A stretch of 43,890 nt of DNA from an uncultured Prevotella sp. (GTDB lineage: Bacteria; Bacteroidota; Bacteroidia; Bacteroidales; Bacteroidaceae): assembly GCA_937877595.1 (NCBI GenBank), contig CALFIY010000024.1, positions 1 to 43,890 on the forward strand. Reading direction: 5' to 3'. The notes under the pieces were generated by a model that was not told the DNA's origin, did no database searches, and saw nothing but the letters and a program-made list of their open reading frames with translations. This document shows, piece after piece, positions 8,870-18,300 of the stretch (positions are counted from its first letter, which is position 1; every line of letters starts with the position of its first letter). Made by a program: the position numbers and the translations under genes.

Positions 8870-11800
8870 ATTATTTCTGATAGATTTATTATGTTCGTGT
8901 CTTTGGCAGTCTGCAGGGCTTCTGCAGTATCGGCCACTCTGTGTATGTGCAGATTTTCTGGCATTGGCTCCATTGCCATAGCCAAGGCATAGTCGTCTTC
9001 GTCAGTGACATAGGAGTGTACCTCTGTCTCAGAATGTACCAGTGCAAACATCAGTGAGAACTGACCGTGTGCGGCATTCACTATCGACACTACGCCCGAC
9101 TTGCTGTCAGTGGGTGTGTAGTTGTCAATCGCCTGGCTGAAGTCGTCGTGCTGTTTCAGCAGTCGCCGCGTCTCTCTTTCCAGACCTATTCCCTTGTACG
9201 TATATTTATATATAATGTAATGGTGGAAATAGTGGGTGTCCTCAATACGGCGCTGCATGTCGGCATAGTGCTCAACATATTGCAAATGGAAGTTATGGGC
9301 TATCTCCATCGACATCTTGCCGTATGACGACAACTCGCCGTAAGTCACTCGCTTGCCTATTTCTACGTCAATTCTTCCGCGTGCTGCAAAACCGCTGCTC
9401 TTTGGCATTACGTGGCCGGCTCCATGCATGTATATCGGCAGAATGTCGGCCTTTATCTCCTGCGCCATCTGGAAAGCGCCGCGGTGGAACCTGCGAATAC
9501 GACCGTCGGTGCGCATGCCTTCAGGGAATAGCACTACATTATATCCCTCGTCAATGGCTTTGCTTATCTTCGCCTGCAATCTTTCCATCGGCTGGTCAAG
9601 ATTTATGAAACCTGCTACGCGGAACAGCAGATGCACCACAGGATTTTTCCACACCTTGCCGCTGATAATCATCAGCACATGTGGGTCGAGAGCCAGCATA
9701 TATATCGGGTCAAGTATGGACGTGTGGTTGCAGATGAGAATGCTGCCGCGACTGAACGTCTCGTTATGTTCGTTGCGCACAAATGAATTGACACCCCAAA
9801 TGTGATGGATGTTGACATGCATCGTGCGGTGGATTACGCGGCTCAGCCATGCTCTGCCTGATTTCTTGTTGCATGGCATCAGGTGCATAAAGAAGCCAAG
9901 TATGCATCCGTAGAGTAATTCTATGAGATAGCATATTGTGCAATAGATAGTGCGGATTATCTGCTCAAGGGTAACTGGCGTGAGCCTGGTCTGTCCTTCA
10001 GTTCTGACAAGCCATCCGTAAATCAGCGGTGGAACTATCCACGCCATCATCACCACAGTAAGCATACCCACTATCGTAACCTGTGCGAGCGAGTAGAGCG
10101 CAGGATGGCGTGCCACGATGAGCGAGCCCATGCCGATGAACATTATCAGTGCTGAGATGATAATGCTGTTCTTGTAGGAGGGCAGTAGTTTCTTCTTGTA
10201 TGCATATTCGTTTATCAGTCCGTCGGTCATAAAAATTGTGTAGTCGTCGCCCTGACCGAAGATAAACGTTGCTAATATCACGTTGACAATATTAAACTGC
10301 ATGCCCAGCATGCTCATCATTCCCAGAATCCATATCCAGCCCACGGCCATTGGTATGAATGCCAGCATGCTCAGTTCTATTCTTCCAAATGAAAGCCACA
10401 GGAACACAAATACAATCAGTCCGCAGGCAAATCCGATATAGTTGAAGTCGTCAGAGAGTGAGTTGGCCACGGAACTGTTCATTCCCATGAAGTCGAAGGC
10501 ATATCCGCTGTCGGTAAGCCGAGAGTTGAGCAGTGACTCAAGTGCAGGAATGTCCTTGCTGTCAACGTTTATCACGTCTACAACAGAGTAGTTCCGGTCG
10601 GTGTGGCTGAACGAACTGTTGAGCAGTGTGGAAATGATAGGATCGAAATAGTCGAACGAATGTGGCTCGTAGTTGGCGTCGACGATTGACTGGAAGTCGC
10701 TGAAAGCATCGCTGCTAAATCCGTGGAGTGGGGCTTGCTGCGCCAACAGTTGCATCACCTCGTCGCGATGTGCCTGCCAGAAGTTTTTCCAGCGTGCTAT
10801 CTTTTCTGCCTGCTGTTCCTCTGAAGAAATAAATTGTGTGACATTCGAGGCGCGTCGTATGCTACCAGCCTGTTGCAGACTGTCTATTACTGGCGACAGA
10901 CTGCTGCGGCGTGTGAGAGCCTCGTTCCACGAATTGCCCTCAGTCACGACGTATATGTTTGTGGTATCGTTAAGGCCGGCCGAAGCGCTCAACTCGCCAA
11001 GCAGTTCTTTCTGCTTCGGCGTCATGTAGTTGATATGATGCATATTGGCATCAAACGAAGTGTCAAGGCTGTAGTAGCCGAAAACAATAGTCAGCAGCAA
11101 TATCACCCACATCATCCAGCGGTGACGCTCAAACGATACAGACGAGAGACGGCCGAAAGAAAGACGCTCCTCGCCCTTTTCGGCTCTTTGCTTAACCAGA
11201 TGAGGCAGGAAAATCAGCACAAAGAAAATCGTGCCAATCAGCATGAAGGCGGCAAATAGTCCGAGGTCGCGGAGTGCCGGCGCGTCAAGAGGCATCAATG
11301 CAGCGAATGCTCCTACCGTGGTAATGTTTCCTATCAGCAGCGGTGACACCATGTCTTTCAGCACCTCGCGCACCGTGCCGCCATGGTCGGTGTGAGCAAT
11401 GAAATGGAGTGGGTAGTTCACCGCTATACCTATTATTATTGAGCCTATTCCCAGCACTATCAGCGAGACGTCGCTACGCAGCACGGCAATAAATCCCATT
11501 GCAAAGAGCCAGCCGAAGATGATGGCAAATCCGATGAGTAGCAGGTTTTTCACCTTTCTGAAAGAGAACACCAGCAGCAGTAGGATCAGCGTTACTGAGA
11601 TAGAGATGGCCCACTGGCTGTCATTCTTTATCTGAGATGCATTGCCGACCGCTATAACAGGCGAGCCTGTTATGTCTACTTCCACATCGGACACTGCAGC
11701 ACTCGTCACCTTGCACACGCTGTCAACATAATTTACCAGCAGTCCGTTGTTTGCCGATTCCATAGAGCCGTATGGCGAGGTAAGCATTGCAATGGCATAC

Positions 11801-12432
11801 TTGCCGCCAGGACTGAAAATGTAGCCGTTGTCTATCTCAAACGGGAGCGAAGCCTGTCTTGACTGCAGCCTTTCCATCACTGGCGAGAAGAAGCCAAGCG
11901 GGTCGTTGCTGATGCTGGTCGTGAAATAGCCTGTGGCAGGCATCATTATCATCTGTACGTCGTTGGCCAGTTGCTCATCGGCAAAGTCAGGCGTTGCCAG
12001 CAGTTGCTCCATTCTGACATAGTCGGAATCGCACAGCAGCAGTGGCATGTTTGAGTACACGAAATCGGTGATGCTCGACAGTTTCTCAAAATCAACCTGT
12101 GTGGTAAGTTCCCTGACGTGCCTGCTTCCGGCGTGGCTCATCAGTTGTTGCTGGAAAGTGTCCACGGCTTCTGTCAGTCTGTCGGCAGAGTATTCTGCTC
12201 CTTCCTTCGTTTTGAAGAGAGCCACTATGCGTTGTCCACCCGAGATATCCTGATATACGGTGATTGCTTTCTGCTCGTTGGCACTCATAGGGAGAAAATC
12301 GTAGATATTCTCATTGTATTTCAGAGATGCCATCATGGCCACCAGCACAGCGATGAGTGTTATCATCAGACTGATGCATAAGCGCCTGCGCTGCTGCAGA
12401 AAGTCAAATATTCTGAGGAAGAGACTTACCAT
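8866..12432 (-). CDS. MMPL-family exporter fused to lysophospholipid acyltransferase and a degraded methyltransferase-like tail
   Basis: A 1188-residue inner-membrane protein with three parts. Residues 1 to about 830 form an RND/MMPL permease with about 12 helices in two halves, each with a large periplasmic loop. Residues about 870-1060 form an acyltransferase with NHTSILD (902-908) and FPEG (969-972). The last 75 residues resemble the start of a class I SAM methyltransferase, but the glycine-rich loop is replaced by IVNAAHGQ near 1118 and the fold is cut short. Fusions of exporter, acyltransferase and methyltransferase are known from Bacteroidota flexirubin-type clusters. The likely job is acylating and flipping the pigment lipid across the inner membrane. 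It lies 14 bases after the hydrolase gene. Confidence 0.9.
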   Translation of the reverse strand: MVSLFLRIFDFLQQRRRLCISLMITLIAVLVAMMASLKYNENIYDFLPMSANEQKAITVYQDISGGQRIVALFKTKEGAEYSADRLTEAVDTFQQQLMSHAGSRHVRELTTQVDFEKLSSITDFVYSNMPLLLCDSDYVRMEQLLATPDFADEQLANDVQMIMMPATGYFTTSISNDPLGFFSPVMERLQSRQASLPFEIDNGYIFSPGGKYAIAMLTSPYGSMESANNGLLVNYVDSVCKVTSAAVSDVEVDITGSPVIAVGNASQIKNDSQWAISISVTLILLLLVFSFRKVKNLLLIGFAIIFGWLFAMGFIAVLRSDVSLIVLGIGSIIIGIAVNYPLHFIAHTDHGGTVREVLKDMVSPLLIGNITTVGAFAALMPLDAPALRDLGLFAAFMLIGTIFFVLIFLPHLVKQRAEKGEERLSFGRLSSVSFERHRWMMWVILLLTIVFGYYSLDTSFDANMHHINYMTPKQKELLGELSASAGLNDTTNIYVVTEGNSWNEALTRRSSLSPVIDSLQQAGSIRRASNVTQFISSEEQQAEKIARWKNFWQAHRDEVMQLLAQQAPLHGFSSDAFSDFQSIVDANYEPHSFDYFDPIISTLLNSSFSHTDRNYSVVDVINVDSKDIPALESLLNSRLTDSGYAFDFMGMNSSVANSLSDDFNYIGFACGLIVFVFLWLSFGRIELSMLAFIPMAVGWIWILGMMSMLGMQFNIVNVILATFIFGQGDDYTIFMTDGLINEYAYKKKLLPSYKNSIIISALIMFIGMGSLIVARHPALYSLAQVTIVGMLTVVMMAWIVPPLIYGWLVRTEGQTRLTPVTLEQIIRTIYCTICYLIELLYGCILGFFMHLMPCNKKSGRAWLSRVIHRTMHVNIHHIWGVNSFVRNEHNETFSRGSILICNHTSILDPIYMLALDPHVLMIISGKVWKNPVVHLLFRVAGFINLDQPMERLQAKISKAIDEGYNVVLFPEGMRTDGRIRRFHRGAFQMAQEIKADILPIYMHGAGHVMPKSSGFAARGRIDVEIGKRVTYGELSSYGKMSMEIAHNFHLQYVEHYADMQRRIEDTHYFHHYIIYKYTYKGIGLERETRRLLKQHDDFSQAIDNYTPTDSKSGVVSIVNAAHGQFSLMFALVHSETEVHSYVTDEDDYALAMAMEPMPENLHIHRVADTAEALQTAKDTNIINLSEII

Positions 12433-12446
12433 GTATTTGTCGTATA

Positions 12447-13253
12447 TTATTTTCTGTCGTTTATTATATTTTTAACCCATGCCAGAAACCGGGGCTTCCA
12501 CTGACGTGCCTCTGCTGTGGTGAGACTGTCGGTAGCACCAAATCCGTGTCCTCCCGTCAAGTAGTGCTCATATTGGTGTGCTATGCTGTGTGCTGTTAGT
12601 GCTGAGTCAAGCAGTTCGGAGTTGTGGAAGTGTACAACAGGGTCGTCGTTGCAGTTCATAAGAAATACAGGTGGGCAGTTGTCGGGCACGTGGTTCTCCA
12701 GTGACAGCGAATCTCTCATGCTGCGCTTATGGTGTTCGCCAAGAAGTCCGCGACGTGAGCGTTTGTGAGTGCATGAAGCCGTCATAGATACTACAGGATA
12801 CATTGGTGCGACGAAGAGTGGGGCATAAGGTTGTCCTGCTGTCTGTTCTGCATAGTGCATTACGAGGTGGCCGCCTGCCGAAAAGCCCATACATCCCACC
12901 TGTAAAGGGTTTATGGCATATTCCTTAGCCTTTGCACATATCTCATGCATGGCGCGCTGCAAGTCGTTGAAGCCTGCAGGAAATGTCCTGCCTTTGGCTC
13001 TAATCCTGTAGGCGTATGCTGCCCATCCGCCATGACTGTATTCAAGCACGAAGGCTGCAATGCCGTTCTGACAAAGCCACTGTGCTACCTGAACACCTTC
13101 AATGTCTTTGTCCAGCCAGAAGTAACTGCCTCCAGGACATACTATGACAGCAGTGCCTGTAGGGTTGTGCTCTGGCAGATACGCAGTGAGTTTGTAGGCA
13201 AAAGCCTGTAACTGCGTAAATACGATGAACAGTGTCAGTATTCTTAGTTTCAT
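12447..13253 (-). CDS. Secreted alpha/beta hydrolase (esterase-like)
   Basis: The 268-residue protein starts with a signal peptide (about 1-19, ending QAFA), so it should act in the periplasm or be secreted. The alpha/beta-hydrolase core shows the oxyanion-type CPGGSYFW (39-46), the nucleophile elbow GFSAGG with S125, the acid in NCNDDP (D203/D204) and H236 in TGGHGFG. It resembles acetyl-xylan and BD-FAE-type esterases. Its start shares one base with the stop of the BtrH-like gene (TGATG). In this setting it may cut or rearrange an ester of the exported pigment; that is inference, and a polysaccharide esterase captured by the operon is an alternative. Confidence 0.85.
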   Translation of the reverse strand: MKLRILTLFIVFTQLQAFAYKLTAYLPEHNPTGTAVIVCPGGSYFWLDKDIEGVQVAQWLCQNGIAAFVLEYSHGGWAAYAYRIRAKGRTFPAGFNDLQRAMHEICAKAKEYAINPLQVGCMGFSAGGHLVMHYAEQTAGQPYAPLFVAPMYPVVSMTASCTHKRSRRGLLGEHHKRSMRDSLSLENHVPDNCPPVFLMNCNDDPVVHFHNSELLDSALTAHSIAHQYEHYLTGGHGFGATDSLTTAEARQWKPRFLAWVKNIINDRK

Positions 13254-14284
13254 CAGATGTGTTTTGCTACGGTGTCGCCAAGTTCGCGGAACAAGGCGTC
13301 TTCCAGTTCGCCTATGCGACCCAGAATATCGCCCAGGTCGTCGAAGGTATAGTTTTCGTTGTTGCGCTTCTTGAACATTCGCGATGCCTTATACGCAAAT
13401 TCTCTCCACAAGTCGCCTATTGCGGTTATGCGTTGCGAGAAGTCGTTAAGTTCGCTGATACCTGTTTTTTCTGCTGCCTCTTGCAGGAATGCTCCGTACA
13501 GGAAGCGGAAACCTGCTCCGCCAGTGCCTATTTCCTCCAGCATGCGTATCACCTGTGCCAGATTAAGCAGCGCGCGTCGATGGCCATATTTTTTCTCCCA
13601 TGTACGGATGCGCCGTGACATATATTTTATGCCATTGGCACCAACAAAGGGAATAAAACTCGGCTGTGACACCATGTTGTGGCATGTCTTCGCTATGGAT
13701 TTCAGTATCAGAGGACGCAGGTCGGGCAGTTGTTCGGGCACAGATTTTATCCAGTACATTTGTCCCAGGAGAGGGTAGGTGCCTCCCTTGGCATAGCGCA
13801 CCTTTATAAGGTCGCGTCTGCTGATAGTCACCTTCTCGGTGGCATTGGTGTCGAGAACGCTGTATTCGCCAGTCTCTTCGTCTTTACCTATTATGCAGAT
13901 GTTGTGGCCGTTGAAATGGAAGCGATATTCCACAGGAGCATAAGGCAGATAGTACATTCCAACTACGCAGCCTACGGGGCGATGCTCTTCCTGCAGTTGG
14001 CGGTCCAGTTCGTGCATTGCCTTTTCCTTGTTGAAAAACCTGCGTGTCTCCGTCTTTATGCCCAGCAGTCTTGTGATGCGCTTGAACAGCACGCCGGGGA
14101 ATGTGCGGAATGATGTTACGGCCATGCCGCCCATCTTTACAAAAGGCATGTGTGTAAAGAAGAGACCGCTGGCCAGTCCGAAAATCATTGGTTCTGACAG
14201 GTCTATGCCATAGAAGCGGAGCAGCGACGAAATCGTGCCGTTCTCGCAGTGGGCAGCAGGGCGGTGTTCCAGTTGTAGTTCCAT
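13253..14284 (-). CDS. BtrH-like acyltransferase/peptidase-fold protein
   Basis: The N-terminal half matches the butirosin biosynthesis protein H family. The motif HCENG near residues 12-16 (C13), FNGHNICIIG (H near 127) and the aspartate of YSVLDTNAT give a Cys-His-Asp set. The C-terminal half (about 190-343) is the helical domain often found with BtrH. BtrH moves an acyl chain from an ACP onto an amine of an antibiotic. In flexirubin-type clusters a BtrH-like gene commonly sits near darB, where a role in joining acyl-ACP-bound polyene to the resorcinol is attractive but unproven. It follows the small HTH-like gene by 9 bases. Confidence 0.8.
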   Translation of the reverse strand: MELQLEHRPAAHCENGTISSLLRFYGIDLSEPMIFGLASGLFFTHMPFVKMGGMAVTSFRTFPGVLFKRITRLLGIKTETRRFFNKEKAMHELDRQLQEEHRPVGCVVGMYYLPYAPVEYRFHFNGHNICIIGKDEETGEYSVLDTNATEKVTISRRDLIKVRYAKGGTYPLLGQMYWIKSVPEQLPDLRPLILKSIAKTCHNMVSQPSFIPFVGANGIKYMSRRIRTWEKKYGHRRALLNLAQVIRMLEEIGTGGAGFRFLYGAFLQEAAEKTGISELNDFSQRITAIGDLWREFAYKASRMFKKRNNENYTFDDLGDILGRIGELEDALFRELGDTVAKHI

Positions 14285-14293
14285 ATACTTATC

Positions 14294-14695
14294 CTACAGG
14301 GGGACTTTTTTTAGTTCGTCTACGGTGATGCGCAGCACGTCAGCATAGGTGCTCAGCGTTTCATCGTCAAGTTTTGCGAAGTTCTTTGGCTGAAAATGCT
14401 TGCGGATCTTGCGCTTCGAGAAACCTGTGTAGTCGGAAAGCAAATCTATCGACATCAGATTCTTTGCAGCGTGATATTCCAGAGGACTGCTTTCGCCTTT
14501 GCGAATTCGCTCAAGAATTTCCTCGCACTGCTCATTTACCTCATCCCATGCGGCATCGAGCGCAATATTCTTGGCGTCCCATCCGTCGCTCATCACCACG
14601 CGGTATTTGCCATCTTCGTCTACGGCATAGTTGACATCGCGGATAACGGTGTCCTTATAGTATTTCAGATCCTGTGGAACTTCCTCTATTTTCAT
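14294..14695 (-). CDS. Small conserved protein with HTH-like C-terminus
   Basis: A 133-residue acidic protein between darB and the BtrH-like gene. Residues about 80-130 read like a helix-turn-helix of the XRE type (LLSDYTGFSKRKIRKHF followed by LDDETLSTYADVLRITVDEL). The N-terminal 70 residues match no family I recognise and contain a helical, charge-rich segment. If the HTH reading is right, it is the only possible DNA-binding regulator in the operon. It could instead be a helical adaptor for the pigment enzymes. It lies 11 bases after darB. Confidence 0.7.
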   Translation of the reverse strand: MKIEEVPQDLKYYKDTVIRDVNYAVDEDGKYRVVMSDGWDAKNIALDAAWDEVNEQCEEILERIRKGESSPLEYHAAKNLMSIDLLSDYTGFSKRKIRKHFQPKNFAKLDDETLSTYADVLRITVDELKKVPL

Positions 14696-14706
14696 GTTTT
14701 CTTTTT

Positions 14707-15843
14707 TTAGCAGACAGTCAGCATGCAGTAGCAGTAAGAGAAGCGTGCGCTCTCTGGTACCATGAGCAGTATTTTCTGTCCTTTCACGAGTTTTCCGGAA
14801 TACATCAGTTCCTCAAGCATTGCAAAGGGTGATGCCGATGCGATGTTGCCCACATGTGGCAGGTTGATAAACCATCTTTCCTCTGGAATGAAGAAGTTTC
14901 GCTCCTCTGACTGCTGTAGTATTTTGTCCTTGAAGTACATTGACGAGAGGTGGGGCAGGAACCAGTCGACGTCTGCGGGCTTGAAATTATGTTTCTCGCC
15001 CATTTCTATCAGAAAATCAATGCCCAGTTTCACGATGTTCTCGTCCAACAGTCGCGTGTCTTGCTTTACGGCGAAGATAGAGTGCGTGAGCCATTCCGGT
15101 TCTGGATATGATGCCCATCCCCGCATTGTTCCGTCTTCGGTTTTCTCTGCTCCGGCGTACATACACGTCTCCTTGGTATTGGCAAAAGATGTTATGTCAA
15201 TCCATTCTACGCGCAGCGACAGTCCTTCTGTATTTGGCTTGCCTTGCAGTAGTGCAGCGAAGGCACCGTCGGAAAGCATCCAGCGCAGGAATTCCTTTTG
15301 GAAAGCCAGCATTGGCTGTTCTTCCAGTTTCTGCAGGTATTCAGCCTCTTTCTCGAAGTAGTTGGCACGCATCCAGGCAGATATTCGTTCTGATGCCGCA
15401 GTGACAGCATTTGCTTCTGGGTTGAGTGCTACTGCCATGCACGCATATTTCAGAGCGTCCATACCCGTGCAGCATGAGCCGGCAAACGAAACAACTTCCG
15501 TATGTCTGCTTCCACCAAGTTCGCCGTGCACCATTACGCCATGCGATGGTATCAGCATTTCTGGTGAGCCGGTGCCGCACGACAGCACGTCGATGTCGTC
15601 GATTGTAAGTCCGTTTCCAAGCAGTCCTTTCACTGCATTGGCAGCCATTTGCACGTTTGTATGTGTGACATTTCCCTGCTTGTCAAGGGCATAGTAGCGT
15701 TGCTTTATGCCGTTGCGGCGCAGGATGATGTTTTTCACTCGCGACGGCTTGCCTTCCAGCATACCAAGATACTGTTCCATCTCGTTGTTGTTGACGGGGC
15801 TGTTTGGAAAGAACTTCGCAATTTTATTTATATATACATTCAT
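14707..15843 (-). CDS. darB: DarB, ketosynthase III-like dialkylresorcinol synthase
   Basis: DarB condenses two acyl units to start resorcinol formation together with DarA. The 378-residue protein has a KAS III/FabH fold. The active-site cysteine lies in SFAGSCCTGMDALKYA (C125 by alignment), with H298 in LPHLSS and N333 in LPHVGNIASAS forming the triad. The N-terminal KIAKFFPNSPVNNNEMEQYLG pattern is typical of DarB proteins as I remember them. The gene lies 50 bases after darA, as in known dialkylresorcinol and flexirubin loci. Expected substrates are a beta-ketoacyl thioester and a second fatty acyl thioester from primary metabolism. Confidence 0.9.
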   Translation of the reverse strand: MNVYINKIAKFFPNSPVNNNEMEQYLGMLEGKPSRVKNIILRRNGIKQRYYALDKQGNVTHTNVQMAANAVKGLLGNGLTIDDIDVLSCGTGSPEMLIPSHGVMVHGELGGSRHTEVVSFAGSCCTGMDALKYACMAVALNPEANAVTAASERISAWMRANYFEKEAEYLQKLEEQPMLAFQKEFLRWMLSDGAFAALLQGKPNTEGLSLRVEWIDITSFANTKETCMYAGAEKTEDGTMRGWASYPEPEWLTHSIFAVKQDTRLLDENIVKLGIDFLIEMGEKHNFKPADVDWFLPHLSSMYFKDKILQQSEERNFFIPEERWFINLPHVGNIASASPFAMLEELMYSGKLVKGQKILLMVPESARFSYCYCMLTVC

Positions 15844-15893
15844 ATTTTTGATTATGTATTGTTTTTATATTTCTTTCGTAGTTTAGTTTTTTC

Positions 15894-16796
15894 TTATCGG
15901 TCCACTGACGTGTCTATTGCCCGATGGTGTGCTATTCTTCTGAATGGTGCTGTTAGCCAGAACACTATCTGTGCGAATGGTGACAAGATGAAGAGCACGA
16001 AAAGCAGATAGTAGAAAAACATGTTGAGGCGTGTCTTGCGCCGTTTGTCACCATATTCTCCACGTCGCCGTATAAACGGAGCCCACAAGCCAAACATGCG
16101 ATAGCCAACCTTTTCCAGAAACAGCACGGAAGGCTTGTAGTGGATGGCTCCTGCGCTAAGCAGGTCGTCTTGCAGTTCTGCTGTTTTGCCGTTTTCAAAG
16201 TTATTGGCGATAATCTGTCCAAAACGCGTGGCATCCTTTATGTCTTTTTCAGCAATACCTGCTGCAGGCAGTCCGAGGGATGGCGCTTTTTTGCCATACA
16301 TCAGCCAGCGCACTATGGTTAGGGCACTCACCAGATTCTGATGCTCGTCCTGCAATATGATTTGTCCAATGAGATTTGCATTTATCTTCCGCATCTCCTG
16401 TTTCAGCCAGCGGCTTGTCATCAGCCACATATTCCGGCATACGTTGACAAACACCACATTTCGTCCGTTGAGATACTGCCTTGTTGTTTCGTCTTGCATG
16501 AACGACTGTATCGGCAGCGATGGCGACAGGTACCACGACTGTCCCACTATCATTACGATGTCAGCGTCTTCTACGTCGCTCAGTTCTATGGGTTTGATAC
16601 CCGACGGCGGCAGCAGCAGGCGTGTCTCTGGGAACTGTCCGAAGAAGTCGTATTTATCCCAGGGGAACGGATATTCCTGCTGAGGAACAATCTGCTTGTA
16701 GACAACGTCGGAAAGACTGCTGCAAATAGACTTTGCAGCATCAAGAGCCTGTCCGCTCTGTGAATAGTAGAATACCACGGCTTTCATCGTTGTCAT
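15894..16796 (-). CDS. darA: DarA, dialkylresorcinol condensing enzyme (flavodoxin-like)
   Basis: DarA works with DarB to cyclise and aromatise the condensed chain to a 2,5-dialkylresorcinol-type product. The 300-residue protein starts with a flavodoxin-like nucleotide loop, VVFYYSQSGQALDAA. It has a second flavodoxin block (DIVMIVGQSWYLSPSLPIQSF) and a C-terminal hydrophobic segment (about 247-280) that may anchor it in the membrane. This layout is the one known for DarA in Flavobacterium-type flexirubin loci. The ATG at 16796 overlaps the stop of the FAD oxidoreductase by four bases (ATGA); a second ATG at 16787 is possible. It precedes darB by 50 bases. Confidence 0.88.
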   Translation of the reverse strand: MTTMKAVVFYYSQSGQALDAAKSICSSLSDVVYKQIVPQQEYPFPWDKYDFFGQFPETRLLLPPSGIKPIELSDVEDADIVMIVGQSWYLSPSLPIQSFMQDETTRQYLNGRNVVFVNVCRNMWLMTSRWLKQEMRKINANLIGQIILQDEHQNLVSALTIVRWLMYGKKAPSLGLPAAGIAEKDIKDATRFGQIIANNFENGKTAELQDDLLSAGAIHYKPSVLFLEKVGYRMFGLWAPFIRRRGEYGDKRRKTRLNMFFYYLLFVLFILSPFAQIVFWLTAPFRRIAHHRAIDTSVDR

Positions 16797-18292
16797 TTCT
16801 TTGTTTCTTGTGCGTTTGTCAACTGTGCAAAAATCTCGTCGAGCGACAGAATTTCCGAACAGGTGAGCAGGCTTCCTGCCAGCGTGCCGAGCATGCCATG
16901 AAGAATGATGCTCTGTCCTGTAATATATAAATTAGGTACGCGCGTGCGCGTGGACACGCTGCCTATTCCTATTTCGTTTTTGTCACGAGCCACTCCGTAC
17001 ATAGCCCCTTCTGGCACGCCAGTATAGTCGCGAAGTGTGAGCGGTGTCGACGCATAGTAGCCGTCAATGTCATTGCTGATGCCGGGAACTTGCTCTTCAA
17101 GTGCAGCAATCAGTTGCTGTGCCTTTCTGCGTTTCCACTCTTCGTATTCACTGCCGCGATGACCCACTGTCGTGTCGTGCCATTGACTGAGTTCGTCGTA
17201 GTTCATGTAGGTCATTATCTCGCCGCTTTGTGCAAACTTTGGATTGCGCTCATGGCAGAAGTGCATGTAAAGCAGATATTTCGGCCACGACTTGCTGTCG
17301 TATTCCTCGCAGTTCCATGTCGACTCGCCCCTGTAATAGTAGAGGTTGTGGTTCATGTATGGCACGGCGTCTTTCTTGAATTTCAGGTATACGGTAAATG
17401 CCGACGTGGTATTTTTCAAGCCTTCTATACGTTGTCGGTAGGCAGTGCGCAGGAGGTTGCTCTTTACAAGTTGGATGGTGCTGGCAGGATGGATGGCACT
17501 TATTACAATGTCTGCAAGGTAGTAGTTGCCGTCGTCGGTTCTTACCCCTACGGCATGTTTCTCGTCGCATACTATTTCCACGGCTTTCTGGCGTGCTATT
17601 ACGCGTCCGCCGTTGTCGGCAATTTTGTTGGCCATAGCCTCTGCCATTCTGTTGCTTCCGCCTACGATGCGCATGGCGCTGTTGTCGTAAGAGTCGGCTA
17701 TCAGTGCATGCGTGTAGAATGGTGTACGCTGCCGTTTTCCTGCATATAGTGGCAGAATTCCTGTCAGCACATCGCGCAACAGAGGGTTGCTGACGGTGCT
17801 GTCTATCACATCGTCGACGCTGCGAGTCTGGAATTCTGTATTAACGCTGACGTCAACATTGCGGTTCAGGGAGTGTATCACTGCCGACTGTGCCACGGAT
17901 TTTACCAGGTCGTAGTATCTGGCCAGTTCCTCACGGCTTTCGGGAAACTCTTCTGCCAGAGTATTGACAAAAGCCTTGCGGCCGTTTGCTATTTTATATT
18001 GCTTGCCGTGCAGCACGATGACGTCGTAGCCTGCAGTGTCAAGTCTTTCCATTTCTACGGCGTCGTCGATACCGATGTATTTCAGTATCGTGTTGAGAGT
18101 CTGTCCTTCGGCGGCATCACCGATGTAGTGCATGCCAGTGTCGAAGACGGCATTGCCACGCTTGAAGCATTGCAGACAGCCGCCAATCTGCACGCCCTGT
18201 TCCAGAACGGTCACTTCAAAACCGTTCTGGGCGAGTATGCAGCCGCACGACAGGCCGCCGATGCCACTTCCTATTATGACAACTCTCTTCAT
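16793..18292 (-). CDS. FAD-dependent oxidoreductase, phytoene-desaturase (CrtI) family
   Basis: The 499-residue protein begins with a dinucleotide-binding fold (VVIIGSGIGGLSCG, glycines at 8, 10, 12 and 13) followed by the E of the second strand (TVLEQG). It ends with the family's FAD block (NLYITGQSIILHGMLGTLAGSLL). CrtI relatives desaturate or isomerise long unsaturated chains and oxidise alcohols. Such a gene recurs in flexirubin-type loci, but its reaction there is not known to me. Adjusting the polyene chain or oxidising the resorcinol part are both plausible. It overlaps darA by four bases and follows a plsC-like gene by 8 bases. Confidence 0.88.
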   Translation of the reverse strand: MKRVVIIGSGIGGLSCGCILAQNGFEVTVLEQGVQIGGCLQCFKRGNAVFDTGMHYIGDAAEGQTLNTILKYIGIDDAVEMERLDTAGYDVIVLHGKQYKIANGRKAFVNTLAEEFPESREELARYYDLVKSVAQSAVIHSLNRNVDVSVNTEFQTRSVDDVIDSTVSNPLLRDVLTGILPLYAGKRQRTPFYTHALIADSYDNSAMRIVGGSNRMAEAMANKIADNGGRVIARQKAVEIVCDEKHAVGVRTDDGNYYLADIVISAIHPASTIQLVKSNLLRTAYRQRIEGLKNTTSAFTVYLKFKKDAVPYMNHNLYYYRGESTWNCEEYDSKSWPKYLLYMHFCHERNPKFAQSGEIMTYMNYDELSQWHDTTVGHRGSEYEEWKRRKAQQLIAALEEQVPGISNDIDGYYASTPLTLRDYTGVPEGAMYGVARDKNEIGIGSVSTRTRVPNLYITGQSIILHGMLGTLAGSLLTCSEILSLDEIFAQLTNAQETKK

Positions 18293-18300
18293 GCTGTTTC

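Noticed and set aside
15894..16796. Plain flavodoxin or NAD(P)H oxidoreductase as the call for darA
   Set aside because: The flavodoxin-like N-terminus is real, but the length, the C-terminal hydrophobic segment and the position directly before darB fit DarA better.
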